DNA of 8,061 nt from Bacteroidota bacterium (GTDB lineage Bacteria > Bacteroidota > Bacteroidia > Chitinophagales > LD1), in contig JAFDYM010000128.1 of the NCBI GenBank assembly GCA_018267435.1, positions 1 through 8,061 on the forward strand, given 5' to 3'. The notes beneath the pieces are model-generated. The model worked only from the letters and a program-made list of their open reading frames with translations. It was not told the DNA's origin and ran no database searches. Numbering within the stretch: the first letter of the stretch is position 1; the number at the start of each line of letters is the position of its first letter. The position numbers and the translations under genes are program-made. Positions 1-5,451 of the stretch are shown one piece after another.

Positions 1-34
1 AAATTAAGATTAATAAGGAAATTGGAAAATTGAG

Positions 35-346
35 TTAACTACCATACTCTCGTTCTACTTTGCATATACGCACCTTGTAGGTGCTATACCATTTCTGTTT
101 ACCATACTGCTGTGCCAATAGGTGCGCGGCGTTCATCTTCCAGTTGCGGATATCTTCTAGGCTTTGCCAATAGCTTACGGTTATACCTATGCCATCGCGG
201 GCGCTTTCGTGCCCTAAGTAGCCAGGCTGTTGCTGCGCTAACTCTACCATGCGCGTGCTCATATCAGCATAACCTTGGTCGTCTGCGGTTCGGGTACTGG
301 TAAATATTACGGCGTAGTATGGCGCCTTAGGTGTATCGGCTATCAT
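35..346 (-). CDS. ABM-fold (antibiotic biosynthesis monooxygenase-like) small protein
   Basis: The 103-residue product resembles the dimeric alpha/beta-barrel ABM family (antibiotic biosynthesis monooxygenases and heme-degrading relatives). Visible family features are the opening strand YYAVIFTSTRT (residues 10-20), PGYLG (41-45), the strand and helix start ITVSYWQSLEDIRNW (55-69), a conserved-looking His75, and a final strand with WYSTYKVRICKVEREY (86-101). There is no signal peptide, so it is probably cytoplasmic. Members of this subgroup are common stand-alone proteins of unknown substrate, so no reaction is assigned. I chose the ATG at 346. A TTG at 370 would add eight residues (MQIGSFAL if read as a start) and begin exactly after the upstream stop codon, but those residues do not look like part of the fold. 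The gene is last in a unit with the two T9SS genes, 24 nt behind the nearer one. No terminator is visible in the 34 bases that remain before the window edge. Confidence 0.8.
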   Translation of the reverse strand: MIADTPKAPYYAVIFTSTRTADDQGYADMSTRMVELAQQQPGYLGHESARDGIGITVSYWQSLEDIRNWKMNAAHLLAQQYGKQKWYSTYKVRICKVEREYGS

Positions 347-370
347 TAATGCGAAACTACCAATTTGCAA

Positions 371-1252
371 TTACTGGCATACTACCACTTTTCCGCTCTG
401 CAATTTGTGCGTGCCATTAACTATAGCATAATTATAAACTGCGCTAGCTAAGTGCGAAAGAGAGATACGATGCTCAATCATAGAAAGCTCTTGCTGCATC
501 ACTAATCTACCTAAGCAATCATAAAACAAGATTTTCGTGCCCTCGAGAGGAGGAAATGAAAGTTTCAAGCTTACTTCATCCATTGTAGGATTAGGAAATA
601 TAGTTGCGGAAACAGAGTAGTCTCGACATTCAATTTTTGAAGCGGCGTAAGTGCAAGAATCTGACCAAAGCCCGGCATAATATTGCTCATCATGCTCGTA
701 AAAACAGTTTAGGCGTATGCCCATATCCGAAAAATTGAGCGTAGCTTCTGGCAGTATAAAATCATCATACAATGAACCTATGCCTTCTACCCATGTGTCT
801 CTTCTTACATATCGCCATTCGCCGTTTCTATTATACGAACATTTTACACGTTGCACTTTTCTATTGTAACCCATATTAGCCCATGCTACAGAATCAACAA
901 CAAACATCAAAGTATCCTGATATAACACTCCAGGAAAATTTCTAAGTCTGAAAAGGGTATCCCCAATCCCTAACGAAAAATCATACACTAGCATATCTGT
1001 ATCGATAGCCACCTGCCGAGTAAAAACTTTTTCTCCCTCCACCCTCATTACATAGTTCTTGTCAACTTTTTGATAGTACTTATTACCAATAACAGTATCG
1101 CAAGTTGCAGTTACCTTTTTAGGGTGTAAACCCGACCAATAAGATAAGTACATAATATTCCACTGTGCCCCTACCTCGGCAAAGCGGTGGCTTTGGGCAG
1201 TAGCGCCCAACATGGTTACTAATGCAATTATTAATGGTAGAAGTTTCTTCAT
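371..1252 (-). CDS. Secreted protein with T9SS type A C-terminal sorting domain (paralogue 1)
   Basis: The 293-residue protein has a Sec signal peptide (MKK, then a hydrophobic stretch LLPLIIALVTMLGATA, probable cut near TAQ20). Its middle region has no function I recognise. The C-terminal domain of about 76 residues starts at IFPNP (218-222) and contains the FYDCLGRLV-type strand and a closing SGKVVV strand, as in T9SS type A sorting domains, so export through the type IX system is expected. The middle has a beta-rich skeleton: GNKYYQKV (56-63), LVYDFSLGIGDT (88-99), WVEGIG (154-159) and LNCFYEHDE (181-189). The same skeleton, in the same order, is in the gene just upstream (1257-2174), and AQSHRFA lies at residues 19-25 in both, so they are clear paralogues. 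Only 4 nt separate the genes, implying one transcript. Fate after export (surface-anchored or released) cannot be told. Confidence 0.9.
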   Translation of the reverse strand: MKKLLPLIIALVTMLGATAQSHRFAEVGAQWNIMYLSYWSGLHPKKVTATCDTVIGNKYYQKVDKNYVMRVEGEKVFTRQVAIDTDMLVYDFSLGIGDTLFRLRNFPGVLYQDTLMFVVDSVAWANMGYNRKVQRVKCSYNRNGEWRYVRRDTWVEGIGSLYDDFILPEATLNFSDMGIRLNCFYEHDEQYYAGLWSDSCTYAASKIECRDYSVSATIFPNPTMDEVSLKLSFPPLEGTKILFYDCLGRLVMQQELSMIEHRISLSHLASAVYNYAIVNGTHKLQSGKVVVCQ

Positions 1253-1256
1253 AGTT

Positions 1257-2174
1257 CTATTTAGCTATTATCATTTTACCACTCGCCAGCCTCACACCTT
1301 GCTGTGTTATGGCATAGGTATAAATGCCATTCGGCAGTTCGGCTACATCTATTTGCTGGGTAGAAGTGGTTAGTTCTTCTTGCTTAACCAATGCACCTAT
1401 GTTATTATAGATAAGGATAGCTGTGTTGGGCTGTGGCTGTTGGCTGAGCGTAACGGCAAATGAGCTTGAAGATGGGTTGGGATAGATAGATGTAACAATT
1501 TGATTTACCCTTTCTACACCTACACTTATGTTGTATAAGCAACTTTCATATTTTTCATTTTGATACAAGGTCTGTTCATATTCATGAAAACATAGCAATT
1601 CGTATGAATTAGCATCCGTAAACCCTAAATTTTTGATAGGATGAAAAGGATGCCCAAAGTAATCATTAATACAGCCTATCCCTTCTATCCATATGCTGCT
1701 AAAAAAAACGCTGCCACCAACTGCCCTAACAAACATCCTTTTCCTTAACCTATCTACTTCAATGCTATCTACAGAATCGACAACCATTGAAGCATTTACA
1801 CTAAACCAATCGCTGTAATCATATATCACTACGGTATCTCCAATAGATTTAGAAAAGTCATAGATCAAATACTCCAAACTATCGTATTGCCTTAAACAAA
1901 ACACGCGCCCTATGGAATCTTTACGAATAAACTCCCGCTCGGTAAGGTTTGAGGTTTCGAAGCCTATAGAATTTTCCATTACCTGATACAAAGCACCGTT
2001 GATTGCCGTATCTCCTACAGCGTTATAAGTAATTGTACTTACAGGGTTACTGTGATCCCAAGGATCATTTTCAATAACATTCCACTGCGCCGTACTATCG
2101 GCAAAGCGGTGGCTTTGGGCGCTGCTGCTTATAGCAATAAAGAAGAAAAGTAGAGTAGGTAAAAAATGCTTCAT
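1257..2174 (-). CDS. Secreted protein with T9SS type A C-terminal sorting domain (paralogue 2)
   Basis: This 305-residue protein is read from the ATG at 2174, which places a textbook signal peptide (MKHFLPTLLFFFIAISSSAQ) at the N terminus. An upstream in-frame ATG at 2225 would add 17 mostly polar residues before it and is less likely. The mature protein starts near SHRFADSTAQWN. It repeats the skeleton of its downstream paralogue: GDTAINGALYQV (54-65), LIYDFSKSIGDT (103-114), WIEGIG (162-167) and ELLCFHEYEQ (192-201). The sorting domain begins at IYPNP (230-234) and ends SGKMIIAK. Function of the N-terminal region is unknown; similar secreted proteins are often multicopy in Bacteroidota genomes. 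The gene opens a three-gene unit (with 371-1252 and the ABM protein). I see no convincing promoter in the 165 bases upstream, so transcription may also enter from the lipoprotein gene. Confidence 0.88.
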   Translation of the reverse strand: MKHFLPTLLFFFIAISSSAQSHRFADSTAQWNVIENDPWDHSNPVSTITYNAVGDTAINGALYQVMENSIGFETSNLTEREFIRKDSIGRVFCLRQYDSLEYLIYDFSKSIGDTVVIYDYSDWFSVNASMVVDSVDSIEVDRLRKRMFVRAVGGSVFFSSIWIEGIGCINDYFGHPFHPIKNLGFTDANSYELLCFHEYEQTLYQNEKYESCLYNISVGVERVNQIVTSIYPNPSSSSFAVTLSQQPQPNTAILIYNNIGALVKQEELTTSTQQIDVAELPNGIYTYAITQQGVRLASGKMIIAK

Positions 2175-2269
2175 GGGTTGCAAGGTTGACCGCAAGTTAC
2201 ATATATAGGAATATGTATTTGTCATAATACTGTAAAAGTATCGACTTTAGGGTTTAGCCTTTTCACCAT

Positions 2270-2297
2270 AAAAATCGGAAGCCACTTTAATGTGGTT
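2270..2297 (-). terminator. Possible weak terminator downstream of the lipoprotein gene
   Basis: On the minus strand a 6-bp stem with a 6-base loop (AACCAC/GTGGCT, including one G-T pair, plus-strand 2280-2297) is followed after five bases by five Ts (plus-strand 2270-2274). It lies 43 bases beyond the lipoprotein stop codon and in the correct orientation. The stem is short and the U-run is offset, so it may be inefficient or coincidental. Confidence 0.3.
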
Positions 2298-2339
2298 GTA
2301 GTTATGGGTTAACGCTGTATTGTAGCGTGTATAGCGAAT

Positions 2340-2777
2340 TTATTGTTTTGTAAATTCTAAGGTTTCGCTATTGTTAGCATTCAACTGCTCTTTCAACACA
2401 ATCCTTTTGTTCGTTAATTCAGATATGTACCAGGTGTTTTCTGTATCCAAAACGTTTGAACCACTATGAAAATTGATATATAGCTGCACCCTATTATCGC
2501 TATCGAAGTCGGTTTCCCATTCACCAACATCATCGCTTTCTCCTGTTTTAGTAACTACTATCTCATAATTAGCGGTAAAATTAAAGTTGTAGCCTACAAA
2601 ATAGCTTGTTTCGTCAAAGCCGCCATCATCAAACTTAGATACAAACCAAGAACCATCTGTAATTGTATTTTTTACGTTGGTTTCGGTTACATCTAATATT
2701 GTTTCCTTATCGTCATCCTTTTTGCAGGCAGAAAATGTAAATACTAAAAGGGTCAAACAGAATAGCGTATATTTCAT
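2340..2777 (-). CDS. Lipocalin-like lipoprotein of unknown function
   Basis: The 145-residue product has a lipoprotein signal peptide with lipobox FSAC and acylation at Cys18. It is followed at once by KKDDDK, which fits the Lys-(Asp/Glu)2 type lipoprotein export signal described in Bacteroidota, so outer-membrane and probably surface exposure is expected. The mature part is acidic and made of alternating strands: GSWFVSKFDD (42-51), YNFNFTANYEIVVTK, GEWETD, NRVQLYINF, NTWYISELTNKRIVLKE and ETLEFTKQ. This is the pattern of lipocalin-like/calycin barrels that open with a G-x-W motif. No ligand can be inferred. It lies 165 bp upstream of, and codirectional with, the T9SS paralogues, with a weak terminator between. 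A TAnnTTTG box lies upstream at 2872-2879. Confidence 0.85.
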   Translation of the reverse strand: MKYTLFCLTLLVFTFSACKKDDDKETILDVTETNVKNTITDGSWFVSKFDDGGFDETSYFVGYNFNFTANYEIVVTKTGESDDVGEWETDFDSDNRVQLYINFHSGSNVLDTENTWYISELTNKRIVLKEQLNANNSETLEFTKQ

Positions 2778-2871
2778 ATCAAGAGTTATTTAGGCTGCAA
2801 TTATAATCTTAAATCTAAATGTTACCAGATTTTAATTAATAGAATCTTTCTACAACCGTAACGTAGCTATT

Positions 2872-2879
2872 CAAAACTA
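2872..2879 (-). promoter_or_regulatory. Candidate Bacteroidota -7 box for the lipoprotein gene
   Basis: The minus strand reads TAGTTTTG, a full match to the Bacteroidota -7 consensus TAnnTTTG. The expected -33 position (about plus-strand 2899-2901) has no TTG and instead falls in the centre of the inverted repeat at 2890-2909. If used, the transcript would have a leader of roughly 90 nt. An eight-base match with four free or weak positions can occur by chance. Confidence 0.35.
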
Positions 2880-2889
2880 AATTTCCCAA

Positions 2890-2909
2890 AATACCCTGAT
2901 AGGGGTATT
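2890..2909. promoter_or_regulatory. Inverted repeat AATACCC-N6-GGGTATT, candidate operator
   Basis: Perfect 7-bp arms (2890-2896 and 2903-2909) flank six bases, TGATAG. The repeat overlaps the -33 element of the response regulator promoter and the expected -33 position of the divergent lipoprotein promoter. It could therefore control both genes. Its centre (2899.5) is 31.5 bp, about three helical turns, from the centre of the next palindrome (2931). Protein binding is inferred from symmetry and position only. Confidence 0.5.
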
Positions 2910-2937
2910 GAACAATGCCTTAAACAAAGTACATTTG
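2908..2937 (+). promoter_or_regulatory. Predicted promoter of the response regulator (TTG-N19-TACATTTG)
   Basis: TTG at 2908-2910 and TACATTTG at 2930-2937 are 19 bp apart, matching the Bacteroidota housekeeping sigma consensus TTTG/TTG-N19-TAnnTTTG. Transcription would start near 2943-2945, giving a leader of about 28 nt that includes a purine-rich AAGGA (2956-2960) ahead of the GTG start. This is the best promoter match I found in the window. Confidence 0.65.
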
Positions 2938-2941
2938 TTTA
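2921..2941. promoter_or_regulatory. Inverted repeat TAAACAAA-N5-TTTGTTTA overlapping the -7 box
   Basis: Perfect 8-bp arms (2921-2928, 2934-2941) flank GTACA. The right arm contains the TTTG of the -7 element, so a bound regulator would compete with RNA polymerase. It shares its right arm with the larger palindrome at 2935-2957. Confidence 0.5.
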
Positions 2942-2957
2942 GAATTATTCTAAACAA
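2935..2957. promoter_or_regulatory. 23-bp near-perfect palindrome at the response regulator start region
   Basis: Arms of 11 bp (TTGTTTAGAAT at 2935-2945, ATTCTAAACAA at 2947-2957) flank one central T with no mismatch. It covers the end of the -7 box, the predicted transcription start and the edge of the ribosome-binding region. The half site TAAACAA occurs three times (2921-2927, inverted 2935-2941, 2951-2957), the direct copies 30 bp apart. This is typical operator geometry for a dimeric regulator, possibly the adjacent LuxR-type protein itself, which is an inference. Confidence 0.6.
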
Positions 2958-2971
2958 GGACCCATTTAGCA

Positions 2972-3616
2972 GTGCAAACTTCGATATTAATTGCTGACAA
3001 CCAGTTGCTTACCCGCGAGGGAATTAAAACCCTTATGCTAGGCAATACCGACCTAAACGTGGTAGGCGAGGCTGCAGACAGTAACGAACTGAACCAAAAA
3101 CTGAAAGAATTGAGGCCAGAGGTAGTAATAATTGATTACCATTTGCCAGGTTTTTTTGGGGTAGATGATATTGCTAAACTTTACCAAACATCGCCCAATA
3201 CCAAGGTGCTGGTAGTAACTACCAACCACAGCAAGGGCGACATAATGCGCGTGCTTGAATTTGGGGTGAACAACTATATACTGAAGCAGTGCGATAAAGA
3301 GGAGTTTATAAATGCCGTGTATGCCACTATAAAGGGCGAGCGCTTTTTGTGCGGCAAGGTAATAGACGCCGTGCTTGATAAGCAGCAGTACCGCGACGAG
3401 CACTGCGAGCCTACCGTGCTAAGCAAGCGAGAGGTAGAGATAGTAAAGCTGATAAGCGAAGGATTGACGAACGGCGAAATAGCCGATAAGATTTTTCTAA
3501 GCGTACACACGGTAAGCACCCACCGCAAAAATATATTGAAGAAACTGAACCTGAAAAAATCGGCGGAGTTGGTAGCCTATGCCATGAAGACAGGCATGAT
3601 AGCCGCGCATGAGTAA
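2972..3616 (+). CDS. NarL/LuxR-family orphan response regulator
   Basis: The 214-residue protein is a two-domain DNA-binding response regulator. The receiver domain (about 3-122) has acidic Asp9, phospho-acceptor Asp55 in VVIIDYHLPG, the Thr83/Thr84 switch position in VVTTN and Lys105 in YILKQ. The C-terminal LuxR-type HTH (about 147-212) shows LSKREVEIVKLISEGLTNGE with recognition helix residues SVHTVSTHRKNI, followed by KKLNLKKSAELVAYA. All receiver signature residues are present, so phosphorylation control is likely. No histidine kinase lies in the window. The start is GTG: an in-frame stop at 2951 and the absence of ATG between leave no earlier ATG choice, and the N terminus fits the first receiver strand. 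AAGGA (2956-2960) lies 11 nt upstream. Three inverted repeats surround its promoter, suggesting tight or autogenous control. Confidence 0.93.
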   Translation: MQTSILIADNQLLTREGIKTLMLGNTDLNVVGEAADSNELNQKLKELRPEVVIIDYHLPGFFGVDDIAKLYQTSPNTKVLVVTTNHSKGDIMRVLEFGVNNYILKQCDKEEFINAVYATIKGERFLCGKVIDAVLDKQQYRDEHCEPTVLSKREVEIVKLISEGLTNGEIADKIFLSVHTVSTHRKNILKKLNLKKSAELVAYAMKTGMIAAHE

Positions 3617-3619
3617 GAA

Positions 3620-3649
3620 GACGGATGACGGGAGACCGAGGACGGATGA
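3620..3649. repeat. Short direct repeat GACGGATGA (two copies, 21-bp spacing)
   Basis: GACGGATGA at 3620-3628 recurs at 3641-3649, with related GACCGAGGACGG sequence between. The segment is purine-rich and starts just after the response regulator stop codon. From memory, similar GA-rich GACGG/GACCGA strings are scattered between genes in some Bacteroidota; I could not verify this here. Confidence 0.5.
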
Positions 3650-3668
3650 AAGGATATCTACCCTTTCA
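3647..3668. other. Hairpin in the convergent gap, without a U-run
   Basis: TGAAAGG (3647-3653) and CCTTTCA (3662-3668) form a perfect 7-bp stem with an 8-base loop. It lies 31 bases past the response regulator stop. It is not followed by a T-run on either strand, so it is not a classic intrinsic terminator, though it could still help end or protect the mRNA. Confidence 0.3.
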
Positions 3669-3779
3669 ATCTGTGCAATCAAAAACCTATCTGTGTAATC
3701 CGATTATAATCTGTGTAATCACCTTCTAATCGCTGTAATCCAGTAATATCTGTGAAATCACTTTCTAATCGGTGTAATC
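3669..3779. repeat. Six-copy 12-bp repeat array, consensus ATCTGTGTAATC, 20-bp period
   Basis: Copies start at 3669, 3689, 3709, 3729, 3748 and 3768, so spacing is 20, 20, 20, 19 and 20 bp. Two copies match the consensus exactly; the others differ at one or two bases, mainly in the central positions, while the outer ATC...AATC is kept in all six. Gaps are 7-8 bp. There is a higher-order repeat: 3709-3740 and 3748-3779 match at 29 of 32 bases, including the gap. The array fills the gap between two convergent genes and ends five bases before the cytochrome gene stop codon. No hairpin or coding potential is evident. Role unknown. Confidence 0.8.
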
Positions 3780-3784
3780 ACAAA

Positions 3785-4966
3785 CTAGTCCTTTTCTACC
3801 TTAAAGTTGTAGCCATCGCTAAGGGTACGCATAAAAGCAGCTATGTCTTTTATCTCCTGATCGGTAAGGCCAAGGTTGCCTAGTTCATCTTTGTTTACGT
3901 TCTGCTTTACCTCGGCAGGGCCAAACTTAAGGGTATCTACATCGCGGCTGTTGTAAAAGCGCACTACATCTTCCAGCGTTTTGTACACACCATTATGAAA
4001 GTACGGCGCAGTACGGTCTATGTTGCGCAGCGTTGGCACTTTAAATTTGCCTTCATCTTCTAGGCACTTTACTACGCTGCCTAGACCACAATCTTTTTTA
4101 TAGTCCTTATCCAGTTCTATCAACTTAGGGTTGGCAGGCACACCTAGGTTATCGTAAGTAAAGTCGGTAAACAATATGGCGCCGGTTATAGGGTCGGGCG
4201 TGCTAGGGTGGCAAGCGGCGCAGTTGCCTTTCTTCTCATCGTTAAACAGCTTTAAGCCCCTTTCCTCTTGCGGTGTAAGCTTCACCAAGCCTTTCATATA
4301 GTAATCGAACTTACTAGTGAAGGGACTTACCTCTACAGTTTCTTCGTACTCTTCCAATGCCTCGGCTATGCGCAAAAATGCGGCGTGTGTATCGTCGAAA
4401 CTTTTAGGCCCATACACGGTTTTGAACAAGTTGGCGTATGGTGCCGATTTGATATAATCAACCACCGTTTTCTCGCTGGTGTTGTTCATTTCAAAGTGCG
4501 ACATTAAGGGTATTAAAGCCTGCTCGCTAAGTGTGTTGGCGCGGCCATCCCAAAACAATCCCCCTATATAGGCTTCCTCTACCGAGTCGTAATGAAAATG
4601 CGGCGAGAAGGCAGCGTAAGCAATGGTAGGCGAGTTGCGGTGCCCAAACTTAGTTTTAACCGCCCCGCGCGATACTGGCAAACCTTCAGGGTCAGCAAAT
4701 GCATTGTTAGGCATATGGCATGTAGCACAGCTTTGGCCCGGCGGATTGCTAAGGTTGGTATCGAAGAATATCTTTTTGCCCAATAGCTGCGCAGGGGTAA
4801 GCTGCACCTCCATTACATCTTTTACTTCGGCCTCGCCTTCGTCGTCGTGCTTATCGTGGTTATGCCTTTGCCTGCATTGGGCAACGCACAGCAATAATGC
4901 GGCAACGGCAAATAGCGAAAGAATACGCCAGCTACGGCTTGTAATAGATTGGTTTAAAGGTGGCAT
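3785..4966 (-). CDS. Di-heme cytochrome c peroxidase (CCP/MauG family)
   Basis: The 393-residue protein has two c-type heme sites, CATCH (80-84) and CAACH (249-253). It also has family motifs FGHRNSPTIAYAAF (107-120), FWDGRANTLSEQA (138-150), KFKVPTLRNIDRTAPYFHNGVYKTLEDVVRFYN (307-339, split by domain) and LGLTDQEIKDIAAFMRTL (365-382). Family enzymes reduce hydrogen peroxide to water with electrons from small cytochromes or quinol-linked carriers in the periplasm. Residues 14-30 are hydrophobic and export the protein. Cys31 after VAQ may be a lipid anchor, but Gln before the cysteine is atypical. A His/acid-rich linker (HNHDKHDDEGEAE, 35-47) follows. Length is as expected for the family. The gene stands alone, convergent with the response regulator and divergent from the DUF6686-like gene. 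A MauG-type oxidative role on another protein cannot be excluded. Confidence 0.92.
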   Translation of the reverse strand: MPPLNQSITSRSWRILSLFAVAALLLCVAQCRQRHNHDKHDDEGEAEVKDVMEVQLTPAQLLGKKIFFDTNLSNPPGQSCATCHMPNNAFADPEGLPVSRGAVKTKFGHRNSPTIAYAAFSPHFHYDSVEEAYIGGLFWDGRANTLSEQALIPLMSHFEMNNTSEKTVVDYIKSAPYANLFKTVYGPKSFDDTHAAFLRIAEALEEYEETVEVSPFTSKFDYYMKGLVKLTPQEERGLKLFNDEKKGNCAACHPSTPDPITGAILFTDFTYDNLGVPANPKLIELDKDYKKDCGLGSVVKCLEDEGKFKVPTLRNIDRTAPYFHNGVYKTLEDVVRFYNSRDVDTLKFGPAEVKQNVNKDELGNLGLTDQEIKDIAAFMRTLSDGYNFKVEKD

Positions 4967-5078
4967 TGGTTATTGGTAGCATGAAAATAAATAATCGCAG
5001 TTTAAATTACCGTTAAAAAACAGCTAGCTATAAGCATACTACCCTAAAAGCGGTAGCAGCAAAATACATGAATGCCTG

Positions 5079-5097
5079 TATTGCAATAGCCTAGGCT
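5079..5097. promoter_or_regulatory. Two abutting 10-bp palindromes, candidate operator
   Basis: TATTGCAATA (5079-5088) and AGCCTAGGCT (5088-5097) are each perfect palindromes and share one base, so their centres are 9 bp apart. They cover the -33 and spacer of the predicted promoter for the gene at 5132. Binding by a regulator is inferred from position only. Confidence 0.4.
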
Positions 5098-5111
5098 GTA
5101 GCGCAGCTTTG
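5081..5111 (+). promoter_or_regulatory. Candidate promoter of the DUF6686-like gene (TTG-N20-CAGCTTTG)
   Basis: TTG at 5081-5083 is 20 bp from CAGCTTTG (5104-5111), which differs from the Bacteroidota -7 consensus TAnnTTTG at one fixed base. The start of transcription would be near 5117, leaving a very short leader of about 15 nt. Confidence 0.4.
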
Positions 5112-5131
5112 TTGCATTAAATCTATACCTA

Positions 5132-5446
5132 ATGTGCAACTACGATATACTGTACCATAACCAACATGGCTATGTAGTAAAGTGCAGGAAATGCCAACAT
5201 TTGAAATTGGCCTTTGGCACTGCGGCACTCACCTTTAACGAAGAACAGTTCTACGATTTTAAGCATATAGCCGACGGATACTTTGAACTAAACAAAAGCA
5301 ATAACTGCCGTACGCAAAAGCAAATACATATACCTACCTCACACAGCGCAGTATCTCTAGTTTACACTATAGATGAGTTGGAACGCTTGACCGACTTAAT
5401 GGAGGAGGCGCACATTAACCTAGAAGTGCAGCGGTTGCTGGCGTAG
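5132..5446 (+). CDS. Small conserved cytoplasmic protein, DUF6686-like
   Basis: The 104-residue protein has no signal peptide or membrane segment. It opens MCNYDILYHNQHGYVVKCRKCQHLKLAFGT, cited here as residues 1-12, 13-21 and 22-30. It has Cys2, a Cys18-x2-Cys21 pair with His22, and a single Cys59. The middle (AALTFNEEQFYDFKHIADGYF) and the C-terminal helix (TIDELERLTDLMEEAHINLEVQRLLA) look amphipathic. The pattern of MCN, a CxxC in the first 25 residues and an FGT segment recalls the Bacteroidota-restricted DUF6686 family; this is from memory, with no search done. The Cys/His arrangement could form a small zinc site, but that is speculative. It is transcribed alone and ends 5 nt from the convergent exporter gene. 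Confidence 0.75.
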   Translation: MCNYDILYHNQHGYVVKCRKCQHLKLAFGTAALTFNEEQFYDFKHIADGYFELNKSNNCRTQKQIHIPTSHSAVSLVYTIDELERLTDLMEEAHINLEVQRLLA

Positions 5447-5451
5447 AAAAT

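Noticed and set aside
2175..2225. N-terminal extension of the second T9SS protein to the ATG at 2225
   Set aside because: It would put 17 mainly polar residues before a clear signal peptide; the ATG at 2174 places MKHFLPTLLFF at the N terminus, colinear with its paralogue.
3053..3528. Minus-strand open frames opposite the response regulator
   Set aside because: They overlap a complete receiver-HTH protein and show no domain or start signal of their own.
3669..3779. CRISPR array
   Set aside because: Repeats are 12 bp, degenerate, with 7-8 bp gaps that are partly repeated themselves; no cas genes are present. This does not fit CRISPR geometry.
4623..4979. 118-codon open frame antisense to the start of the cytochrome c peroxidase gene
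   Set aside because: It is fully opposite a well-supported gene, has no recognisable domain, and arises from the codon bias of that gene.
4975..5043. Inverted GGTAGCATG / GCATACTACC pair upstream of the peroxidase gene
   Set aside because: Arms are imperfect and about 50 bp apart; not enough to call an operator or a hairpin.
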